Source: Chara braunii (lineage: Eukaryota > Streptophyta > Charophyceae > Charales > Characeae). From it: a stretch of DNA of 25,893 nucleotides. Under the pieces are notes generated by a model that worked only from the letters and a program-made list of their open reading frames with translations, was not told the origin of the DNA and did not search any database. Below, piece by piece: positions 8,370 to 17,817 of this stretch (the stretch's first letter is position 1; the number at the start of each line of letters is the position of its first letter). The position numbers and the translations under genes were made by a program. The stretch covers positions 791,756 to 817,648 of the forward strand of contig BFEA01000039.1 in the NCBI GenBank assembly GCA_003427395.1, in the 5' to 3' direction.

Positions 8370-8524
8370 TGTTGGGCGATGGGATCGAGGCGCTACCTTT
8401 GGTAACGCTTACTGCGTGCAAAAACAAAAGCACATAGCTCTTGGCACCATATATATCCATCTTATCTGCAAGGTTGGACATTGAGTGGAAAAGGTCGGTT
8501 AGATCAATGCTTCGTTGTGCGACT

Positions 8525-8686
8525 TTCCTTACGATTTGCACTTCAATCTGTTGTGCCAATGATTGACGTCCAGCCTTAGGAATCTGTATGTGGCTAGAGG
8601 GAACCTTCCTTATGATTTGCACCTAATCTTTTTTACGAATGATTTGGTGACGAGCCTGAGGAAGCTGAATGCGATTCAAGGGAAGG
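8525..8686. repeat. Tandem duplication, 81-bp unit, two copies (diverged)
   Basis: TTCCTTACGATTTGCAC at 8525 recurs as TTCCTTATGATTTGCAC at 8606. Further shared blocks are CAATGATT.../GAATGATT... and CCTTAGGAA/CCTGAGGAA. It is more diverged than the neighbouring pairs. Confidence 0.7.
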
Positions 8687-8693
8687 CAAATCG

Positions 8694-8862
8694 TTGGTAG
8701 GTGCCTCCTTCGAGGTTAAAGAGATTGTTTTTCGAATCTCCCTCCAATAATTCGAACATTCCAGATATAGGACGAGTCCTTGGTAGGTGCCTTCTTCGAG
8801 GTTAAAGAGATGTCTTTCAAATCTCCCTCCAATAATTCAAACATTCCAGTAATAATAGATAT
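8694..8862. repeat. Tandem duplication, 86-bp unit, two copies
   Basis: TTGGTAGGTGCCTCCTTCGA at 8694 recurs at 8780 as TTGGTAGGTGCCTTCTTCGA. Both continue through GGTTAAAGAGAT, AATCTCCCTCCAATAATTC and AACATTCCAG. The copies are over 90 percent alike apart from small length differences. Confidence 0.9.
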
Positions 8863-9641
8863 AAACTGACATTTTACATCCGTTCCAATTATTCTTTATG
8901 CAATTTATTATAGAGTGAAAATCAACTCGTTCAAAGGATTCATTGCCAAAACACTATCGAGTCCCTATCATGATTCCACTTTTTTGTGCATTCGAATGCG
9001 TGGAAAGAAGGCAGTCGTGACCAAAACACTCAGTACATGGTTTTCAAAATCGACATTACGTTCATAAAGCCTTATTGTACGGCTATTGCACCAGAAGATT
9101 AGCATTCCCATGGGCAAATCCACACGCCTTTCATTGGGTTGTTTGTTATGTGCCTTCTCTGAATTCCTGTTTCACGACTATTCAGAAAAGCAAGGAAAAG
9201 GTCAATCCATTGTTTCCATATTGTAGAGAACAATGTCTCCATTTTCCTTCTACCAGCAACACAATGCAGACTCGTACCAGCAGCCTGAGAAATTTAAGTC
9301 CTTTGCAAAAATTATTGAGTCTTTTGGAAGGATGTTACAACCATAATCTGACTCTGAAAAGGACGAGCAGTGTTAACACTTGGAATTTCATCGGCTGTGT
9401 TATTACGATCGGTGCACATTCGGCACAGGTGGATTGTTTTGCCACTCGCAAGAACTACGACATCCTGCCGGTACGAGTCTCAACTGTGTTTTCTTCCCGT
9501 AAGGACTCACTGGGTTTTCCAACTGTTCAGGACTTTAGTAAAAAACAGACAATAGATGTTATTGGTCGTCGCTGCACAACACGCGATACAAAACAAAACG
9601 AGTGCATTTCGGCCAGAAAATGGCCACGTTCATCGGTTTCC
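8863..9641. other. Unassigned region with a 191-codon open frame
   Basis: A plus-strand frame at 9075-9650 is open for 191 codons. It is Cys/Ser/Thr-rich, with no recognisable motif, signal peptide or membrane segment, and no similarity I know. A frame of this length is borderline by chance in 26 kb, so it is not called as a gene. Confidence 0.2.
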
Positions 9642-9649
9642 TATAAATA
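9642..9649 (+). promoter_or_regulatory. Candidate TATA box
   Basis: TATAAATA at 9642-9649 (context CCTATAAATAGT) is a consensus plant TATA box. It is followed 25-35 bases later by a pyrimidine-rich stretch that could be a transcription start region. No gene can be assigned downstream, so this is only a motif match. Confidence 0.25.
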
Positions 9650-9650
9650 G

Positions 9651-11255
9651 TACCGAGTACATTTTGTCACCTTCCTTGGTCAGACGCCCTCATTTCGTTT
9701 CCGTTTCGTGTGCCGTGTGGCAAGGCCCAGTCTCTCTTTTCTTCGTAGTGCACAGACTTTTACATACGTTTCTTGTGTTGGCCTTTCTTCTCACTCAACT
9801 GGGCATCCCAACGGTTATTCCGATTCTGCAGTAGTTCCCCTTTCTGATGTTGGAAATAAGCAGGTCTATTTGTAACAGTTTGTGTCCATTTGCAGGACCC
9901 TATACTTGATGTTTATTGTTTCTATGTGAGTTTCGAACCATAGCATGATTCAGGGTGTTCACATTGTCATCATCATTTTTCTGTTCGGACTGTTCCCTGT
10001 ACAGTCGTTTGTACCACTCAAGAAGTCATCCTCAGGCATCTTGTAGCCGACGCACCTAAATACCGAATAGGCTTTGCATTTATATAAGTCTGTACAGTGT
10101 ACAAAACCTGCGTACCGCTACCATAACCACAGCCACCAACTTGCCTTAGTCTACTACGAAAAACACACGGCTACCTCCACCAAAGTTGCATGCTCTCAAC
10201 TTCCAACAACTAAACAACACTTCGAAAACACCTGTACTCGAATCTTCGACTCGCGAAAGTATCATCAAGTCACCGAACTTCACCACTACCTACGTCAACA
10301 CCTATCTGTATAGGTCAGCACACAAAGACAATATCCCTCTAAAGATAATATCCCTTAGATCGAAACTTCACTACTATAGAGGCCAACGCACCACAGCTGA
10401 TTCGTTATTACCTGCGTCGGTTACAATACACCTGAAGACTTCTTTGTAGACCAGTCGAAACCACTCAGGTCAAGCCCTCATAATGCACTTCTATTAAACC
10501 TAATCTCAAGTAGCGTTCGGGGATTATTGCCAGACAGGCGTCTACTCTCCCTCTCCCCCTCTCTCTTGTATGTTTCTTTATTTTCCCTCGTTCTCTCTCA
10601 ATTTCTGCTCTCTTTTTCTCCGTACCATACCTTGTCTGTGGTCGTGAATATCTTTCGAAGTGCTAATGACGCTCTGTTGATGCCTGTATTCGAAAGAATC
10701 CTTCGACTACTGTTCGATAAATCAGGATGGAAGGATGGAGATACGTACGTTGTTGTCAGACACTCATGACAGACCCTGAAAGGTGCTGTTAAGATAAGAC
10801 GGCAGCCGCATCAGATTTCTGGGCGGGCCTACATTTTCTCGACTTATGTAAATAAGGACGGCTGGAGTAATCATTGCAGAGGAGCGCCAGTGCCCGGCGG
10901 ATTTTCCATGGTTTTCATTACAGGCCCACCCCACACCCACGCTTTCATTCCAGAGCTTCTAGCTTTTCTTTTTGGAGTTGCTGGGAAAAGAGAGAAGGGG
11001 TGCTGGACCCGATTTTAAGTTTTTAGGCTAAGCCGAGTTCCGACCCCTGTACATCCTGATTTTTTCTGGAAGGTTCCCGGCTTCCCCTTGCTCGGTAACA
11101 TACTTTTATCTTGTTACCTCCCAAAAGAAAAACTTACGAAAAGTAGGAAAAAAAACAAAAAGAGACAAGCTCAGAGTCGGCAACGCAGACCTCAAAGGGA
11201 GTCCGCCGGTATAAGGGATATTATCTTTACACCCTTAACACATCCACGTATAGAT
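9651..11255. other. Unassigned region
   Basis: No gene recognised. 10080-10500 is C/A-rich on the plus strand. Another TATA-like string (TTATATAAG) is at about 10080. The CTCTCCCTCTCCCCCTCTCT tract near 10540-10565 is low complexity. Open frames of 70-90 codons show no motifs. Confidence 0.35.
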
Positions 11256-11430
11256 GTCTTTTACCGCTTTAGATCAACGGATAATCTTTTACCGCGCTAG
11301 ATCAACGGATAATCTTTTACCGCATTAGATCTTCGGATGGCCTTCTACCGCTTTCGATCAACGGATGGTCTTTTTTACCGCTTTAGATCAACGGATGGTC
11401 TTTTTTTACCGCTTAAGGTCAACAGATAAA
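11256..11430. repeat. 28-bp minisatellite, six copies
   Basis: TTACCGC starts units at 11261, 11289, 11317, 11345 (as CTACCGC), 11375 and 11406, so the period is 28, 28, 28, 30 and 31. The unit is roughly CTTTTACCGCTTTAGATCAA followed by CGGATGGT. The last two units are longer because the T tract before ACCGC has expanded. Confidence 0.9.
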
Positions 11431-11800
11431 ATAAAGTTCCATTTTGGTCCGACGTGGACTGAACCATTCGTTATGTACCTGCTATCAAAAAAGGGAGAAT
11501 CAGTTTCACGTAGGACCGTTGTGGGCCCACAGCTCGCATGGAGAACTCAATGGCCTGGGAAAACATCTCTGCCGTGGGCCCATTGGAATGCGTATCCGGG
11601 AACGCGCCCTGAAAGGTCTGCAAGCCCCCGCGCCCATTGGGAAAACGTCTCTGCTGAACCAGATGAATAGTTACATGCTGTGGACCCACATTGCGAAGCC
11701 TTCCCTGGAATTCAGGGGGAGAACCCAGTTCGACGTCGTCGTTCCTAAGTCAACACTACGCAGCAGGCCTGCTTCGACAACCTCTGGCCCAAAAATTAAA

Positions 11801-11899
11801 ACCGGTCCGACGTCACTACCGAGACAAGATGTCACCGGTCCCACGGCACTACCAATACAAGCTGTCACCGGTCCCACGGGAATACCAAGACGAGCTGTC
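11801..11899. repeat. 33-bp tandem repeat, three copies
   Basis: ACCGGTCC recurs at 11801, 11834 and 11867, period exactly 33, with CACTACC and CAAG-type blocks in each unit. Because 33 is a multiple of three, the plus strand reads an 11-residue peptide repeat (TGPTxLPxQxV) inside a 188-codon open frame (11444-12010). The repeat is open in other frames too, so coding is unproven. Confidence 0.8.
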
Positions 11900-12579
11900 A
11901 GCTGCTCAAACGGGTTCTCCCCACCGACCCGTCTCGAGAACTACTACGGCACCTCGAGTCCCAACGAACTGGTAAACCAACCGATCTGGCTGGCTCGGGA
12001 ACGACTTTGAGACTTTGTTGAATTAATTAAACGATAAAACTTGTACTGCTGATACAGGGCTGGAAATGTTTAGAAGACTTTTAGACCAAGGTTTTGCTGG
12101 CAAAAATACCTCGAGTGCCACACAACATACGCTGAACGCTCCTCGGCTTCGAGCTGAGATGCGGTTTTTCGGTGTTCTTGTAGAAACACGAAGGCATCAT
12201 CCCTGCTTTTGAGGACATTGATTTGAAGCTCGAGTACGTCAACGCACACGACAACATACGTATATAGACATGCGACCACCGATCACCCCACTGTATAATA
12301 GAGCCTGTTCCCTCCTCACCCGGAAGTCCACTGCCTGTATGAGGCAATCGTCAGGCATTTCGAGGAGAATAGCAGCGGCAACAAACGGGTAACAGAAAGT
12401 CCGTGGTCGCCGGTTCACATCATTGTGTAACCGCCGTAGCCCAGGTAGTACTCCAGGCAACAGGTTCGAAATACCAAACAACAGCCAACTTCGAATCATC
12501 GTTTCCTAAACAGTTTAATTTCAGTGGTAGCCTGAATCAGCTCGGTTTTTTCTTCGGTGGCCTGAAGAATGGCCGATTC
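11900..12579. other. Unassigned region
   Basis: No gene recognised. Overlapping open frames of 70-90 codons occur on the minus strand between 12070 and 12499, without motifs. Confidence 0.35.
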
Positions 12580-12701
12580 TTTTTTTTTTTTTTTTTTTTT
12601 AATAAATTGGACCATTTCTCGATTTATGCGTGTCATCCTTGCGCAGGAGCCATGCTAATCTTCTATATCTTTCCAATTTTAACGGATGTCCCGAGAGGTG
12701 T
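12580..12701 (-). pseudogene. U6 snRNA retropseudogene with poly(A) tail
   Basis: The minus strand from about 12701 to 12601 reads as nearly full-length U6: GGGACATCCGTTAAAATTGG, then AGATTAGCATGGCTCCTGC, GCAAGGATGACACGCATAAA, and TCGAGAAATGGTCCAATTTATT. It is followed by 21 A residues (plus-strand T run 12580-12600) instead of the normal short U tract. The invariant ACAGAGA box, needed for 5' splice-site recognition, is damaged (ATAGA with a two-base loss), and the 5' stem is mutated. There is no TATA at about -30 and no USE in the right orientation. It is therefore a dead retrocopy. I found no target-site duplication. Confidence 0.92.
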
Positions 12702-15508
12702 AGAGAGAAACTTCCATTCCCCAACATCGGGATTTCTACAATGTGACACAGCAAACAACGATTATTTCCTTTCATCTTTGTCACTTTTTACTTTTATGTT
12801 TTGTAATCTTATTGCCATGATTCCTTTTGTTTCGGATTAGAACCGGCATTTAGAAAGAGAGAATCTACCATCATCTGACACACCCAGGACACCTTTTCCA
12901 GAGACTTCGAAACACCGGCGCTTACTCGTTTTCCCTTTTTTCTCCACATATCAGTGGCCCACAACGACCAGCCATTTCGACCTGTCGTTCTTTTCATGTT
13001 TCTAGTTCCGTGTCATTTTTAAGGGCCTACAAAAGTAGGGGCATTCAAACCACGAGCACTCGGGGGTCATTTTTAAGTGTGTGCGCTAAATCTCTCGAAC
13101 ACGCGGATTCAGTGGTCAGTTTTGCGGGCCTCCAAACTCGGTTGTGCAACTGACCAGCCCCCATGTAATTCCGAATTATTTTATTTCATCCGCACCATCG
13201 TGGTAAGTGTGACAGTGACACCGATTTTGTGCACAGGACCTCTTTTCCACATCACGTTTAACGCAATACATCTGCTCGTAAGAGATCGATTCACGACACC
13301 TACCGATTAATGGCCACTAACAAGCACACATTGCCCGACATGTAGAACAGACTACCTTCGCCACTTCACCGATTGTCAAAGATCTTCGCATCCAGTTCCA
13401 TCATTAACCCATTTACCCCTTCAGATCAATTGGCCCTTAAACAGCTTATCCGATGGCCATTGAACACACAGGTAACAATGCCTCAAACGAACACCGCTAT
13501 CGCACCCCTGGAATGCACTACTCTTAATCCGTCCACAAACCCCTCAATAGAGAACAACGTCAACGAAGAATTCAGGACACTTATTCACGTCAAAGAAACA
13601 ACCACCAACCACCAATTTACACGTAACGAGTGCGCACTACTAGCCCGGTGTTTTTTAATTCGCACCGTTCTGCCCATATTATTCCAGTCAAACTGTAAAC
13701 TCTAAGATTATGAACGCTATATTCCATTTCCACATATATACTCAAGAGGTCCATTATAACTGGGGACTGATCTTCCTCTACTTCATCCAACACCCTCGAC
13801 TCCACATCTTCGCCATACACGCAACGAAATAACACCCCCGCCCCCCGATTCTCCTGCCACCACAGACGTATCACCGGAATTCACACCCCCCTTTCATCGA
13901 CCCTGACTCGAAGGACCACAATTCAGACAGTAACGACTGCCAGAAGACGGAAGCGAGCACCCCAACAACGAACTCCGGCAGATCAACAGCACGTGGCACT
14001 GCCACTCATCAACCCTGACTCAAAAGGACAACAATTCAGACAGAAATGACGTCACATAGGCACAGAGGATTTTCACCAAGAGATGGAGAACGACAATAAT
14101 GCACACCATATCTCTGTTTCCATTCCTCATTATATCCCACACCTACAGCGAGACCTCTTCCAGTCCGTTTGTAGAGCAACAATGAATTGCAACCGTTCGT
14201 AACTGTTTCAGTTTCTCACTCTCGACATCGCTACTCCTTTCATACGACCATCGCACATTTATATTTATCGGATATACTTCACAAATACATCTAGTGCTCT
14301 GTTCAGCAAGCCCCAGGCCTGCACCAACCTACAACTGACCTAGCCTACCCGCCCACTGCCTACTCTCCCCCAGCACTTGGCTATTGCTCACACCACCTCC
14401 AAAACACCACATACGACCATCCGAACCAACCTCCATTCGCTCGCCCCGACTTCAACGAGTCGTCAAAACAACCTACCCGCTCACAAAACAGCAGAGTCAA
14501 GATCCTTCCACGCCCCCCCACCCATTCCGAAGGGTCCCCTCACGTTATCCTGGGGACTAAGGGAGGGGCATAGGGCATACACAAACAAACCTTCTCCGAG
14601 GCTACGGACACAAAATTCACAAAACTCACACTGCAAAGCCAAGCCGCATCCACCGACATCCTGCCTCGCTCCCGTTCAGAGCACTTCAAACTTATAAATC
14701 AGGACTTCTCTCTTTAAACGTTCCAATCCATGGACGATTCGGTCGGATCCCCGCCTCCCAATTCGTATGATCGACGACTCCGGGGTCCATCCAAAGGTAT
14801 CAAGCAATCAATAGAGCCCTCGCTCCATCTTCGTGAAAACTGCCAAAACAGACAGTCACACTGAAAGAACTCCCCTGCCCTGGAAAAGCAATGTACACGA
14901 GAGTAACCATCATGGCCACTGTGAAGAGAAGAGAAGGGCAACTCCAACGACATACTATGGTAAGTCGCAGACACGTTTCCCTTGCAATATCAATGGCACC
15001 CACAAGCGCCACCGAACATAACAGGGAGACGCGTGCCTGCTGACTTCTCAAGGTATGTTTTTGAAGCCACCTTGGTCCTGCTCCTGCTCCAGCTCCTCTC
15101 CTGCTGCCTCTCCCCCACGCCTCCACAAAAACATCATCACCACTAGAACATGGCTACAGCAAGCAGACATGTTAGATCCCATCAGAACGGTAATAAAGTC
15201 GCGTTTTCGAGATCCAGGCCTAAGCTTAGTTCATCGTCAACTACCTACATTCAAGTCATCAAAGGGTTCAAAAATGGACACGTGTTACTCTATTGCAATG
15301 GGGTAATGAATCAGTTAATCACAATATCATCATCAATCAAGCATCGGGGAAAATGCACATGCAAAGGCATAAAATCAGACAAGGAGATCCCGAAAGGCAG
15401 GAAGACTCATCAAAGCAGAGAAAAACAAATATCAGATCGCAATCAATCGGTTAAGTAGGTGCTCGGTGCAATAAAAGACACGGCACCCCACATCAGCAAA
15501 TCCACGGA

Positions 15509-15533
15509 ATCATCATCATCATCATCATCATCA
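15509..15533. repeat. (ATC)n microsatellite
   Basis: About eight uninterrupted ATC/TCA trinucleotides. Simple repeat. Confidence 0.95.
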
Positions 15534-15737
15534 GAATGATCAGATCCACTCCGCATCGCAAGTGTTAGTCGACATACTTCAAAGAAAGGCAGAGCGCGCC
15601 AAAAGGGGTTCCAGCACTCCTTTCAGCAGCAACCTTGCAGGGAGAGGGTGGCTCTGTCCAGAGCACAATCCCATGAGAGACTAGGGGGAGAGGTAAAGGA
15701 TGTGGGCCGACGCAACAAACTATTGCGTGCGGCCGAC

Positions 15738-15758
15738 GCATGCCTCAGCGTGGCATGC
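15738..15758. repeat. Short inverted repeat, 7-bp arms
   Basis: GCATGCC (15738-15744), loop TCAGCGT, GGCATGC (15752-15758). It sits in a GC-rich patch where GGCCGACGCA-like sequence is repeated (15706 and 15731). No tRNA or snRNA fold was recognised around it. Confidence 0.5.
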
Positions 15759-17425
15759 AGTATGTCACTGAGGCTATAGGTAGAATCTACGACTCTCTGT
15801 GAGCCTCGGCAACGCTGGCCAAGGCAGCAATCTCCTACGACTTGACTACACAGTGCAAGTCAGAAGAGCGCGCTTGAAGCGGGCTTTCTGGCTGGAGAAA
15901 AGGGGAAGGGGGGGAACAGAAGAGGGGGATGGGTGGGGGAGCCAAGGCATCCACCTCGACTAGAATCCTGTTAGCGGGGGTGGGCAATCGTCATCCCGAA
16001 CAAAAAACAAAAACAAAACCAAAACAGAGAACAAACAAATCAAAACAGAAACCGGGAAAAATACCCTGCATGTTCCGAGGGAGGACCACGTTCATTGCAA
16101 CGATGACTGTAGCGACATCTCTGCCCAACGCATACCAGCACTACAGCCATGGCAGACGACAACAAACTCCCTTCGATCGAACAGCAGGATGACCATGTTC
16201 TGTGCATGTCTCTATACGTGTACACTACCCACTGCAGTACCATGTCGGCAAGAAGGCCATCGGCGAAAAAGGGGGCAGAAAGGTCACAAGGGACATCTTC
16301 ATTCTGAGCGTTTCTCACATTCGGACCGTTCAATCCTGCAACCCCTTTCCCGCATTCACCATCAAGCACTTCTCTTGAAAAATGTCGGGGGGGCAGCAGC
16401 ACAGAGGTACCTCGACCCGCACCTCACCACACGGGCTCCACTTCACCTGATCTGCACAGAACCGAAAACACATCCAACAGCAAGCAACAGATTCATGGAA
16501 CGATCAGTCTACGCACACCACGCAGGCATTCGCAGAATCACCCCACCAAACACGTATAGAAACAAAAACTGCCCTGTTGCAGCAAATCACACCGAAACTG
16601 CTTTCGATGAAAGGACCTTTTCAAGAGAAACATATGATACCATGCTATTTCAAATCGCCCTCTCTCTACTCAACCAAACCGAACATGAATAAACGTTTCA
16701 TTTCTGCAACGCGAAAACAAATGCTACCATTCATTGCTGATTCGCAGAATAGCCCCATCCAACAGATATGGAACCAAAACCTGCACCGATGCACCTAATC
16801 ACCCAGAACGTACTTTCTATCTGAATCTGAAGCTACCAAGTATACTCGACCCATAATTTATGAACCTCAGGAAACCCTCCGACTCTCAACGATCTCAGCA
16901 AATACATCGTTCACAACTGCCACGTGTACTCTACCCATCGATAGCCGTGGCTCCACCACACCGTTCATTTAGCAGTGGCTCCGCCACACCGTTCTAAATG
17001 AATTGGGAGCAGGAATAGTCCCCAAACATGGGAAAACTGGACTAGTCCATATGCATCTGGTCCACAACTCTAAACAAACACGTCGAATGTTTGTGTCCGC
17101 GAATCTCTACGCATTCATACAACCCCTCCATATGATATTCACAAACAGCAGGAGAGATCTTTTACTTCCCCCTACTGTGTCCCCCGATCTCCCACAGGCT
17201 CCAGGCTGTATCATCCAATGAGCCGCTACAAACGCACACATCACCGTCGAGATCGTGTCACGCACAACTAACTCACACCCCTTAACAAAAATATAAATCT
17301 TCGAAGAACAGCTCAGCACCCCATTCAATAAATAACCCTCAAAACACCTTCAAAAAACACTGCAAAAGCCGCCACATCCATACTGCCTACAACGTGACCC
17401 TTCATGCTCCCAAGGGGCTTTCCGA

Positions 17426-17435
17426 CCTTACCTGC
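17426..17435 (-). other. Probable 5' splice site of a 3'UTR intron
   Basis: Minus strand reads TAA-GCAG|GTAAGG: a consensus donor with the exon end at 17432, four bases after the stop codon. No matching acceptor can be chosen by eye in the C/A-rich (minus strand T/G-rich) sequence below 17430. Confidence 0.55.
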
Positions 17436-17817
17436 TTAGCCAAACTGGAAGCCATCCGTCGGCACCATGGGTGCTTCGCCGCCGAACGCATAAGTCTGAT
17501 TGCTTGCAGTCATCTGCGGAGCAAGATTCTGGTCGTCCTCGTCTTCCAGTCCGAAGTACGTCTCCAAGATCTTCACTGCCTTCTCGTAAATCTCGTTGTT
17601 ATTGATGGACTGCAGATTCTCGATCTTCTCCAAGCCATCAGCCTCATCAATGTACTGCGCATACAAGTTGATGCCACCTGTCTCTCCCAATTCCTTCTCC
17701 GCCTCCCCAACCTTCAAAATATTCTCCAAACCTTCCAGCGCCACCGTAACTATACGTGCATCCGAACACGTCAGCAGGTCACACAGAGGCTTGATACAAC
17801 CCTGGCTCACGAGGTAT
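17432..17817 (-). CDS. Importin-alpha exon I: ARM9-ARM10, C-terminal tail and stop
   Basis: Starts with A completing Lys, then [31 protein letters not shown], an IENLQS..NNEIYEK helix, acidic GLEDEDDQ and terminal GFQFG, with TAA at 17438-17436. In the family the ARM10 and acidic tail region contacts the export factor CAS. GCAG and then GTAAGG follow the stop at once, so this exon probably ends at 17432. Confidence 0.96.

Larger units (their letters stand above)
12702..17431. other. Long region without recognisable coding sequence
   Basis: No family recognised on either strand despite open frames of up to 167 codons (16189-16692 plus, 16040-16402 minus). The plus strand is markedly C/A-rich over most of the stretch, as in the importin introns, consistent with minus-strand transcription or 3'UTR/intron sequence. 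Small repeats seen: GTCATTTTTAAG at 13011 and 13066; a 112-bp-spaced direct repeat (CATCGACCCTGACTC at 13895, CATCAACCCTGACTC at 14007); a 28-bp direct repeat (GTGGCTCC...CACACCGTTC at 16947 and 16975). Low-complexity tracts occur at 15900-15950 (G-rich) and 15995-16055 (A-rich with C). Confidence 0.4.

Noticed and set aside
8047-8622. 191-codon minus-strand frame
   Set aside because: It runs through the palindrome and the 82-bp duplication and shows no domain; length is within chance expectation for the window.
9075-9650. 191-codon plus-strand frame as a gene
   Set aside because: No recognisable motif, family or supporting splice or promoter context; reported only as an open frame.
15640-15860. 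Possible structured RNA gene in the GC-rich patch
   Set aside because: I compared it by eye with U1, U4, U5, SRP RNA and tRNA consensus features and found no match beyond one 7-bp hairpin.
16189-16692. 167-codon plus-strand frame
   Set aside because: C/A-rich composition lowers stop-codon frequency; no domain, and the opposite strand is the likely transcribed one.
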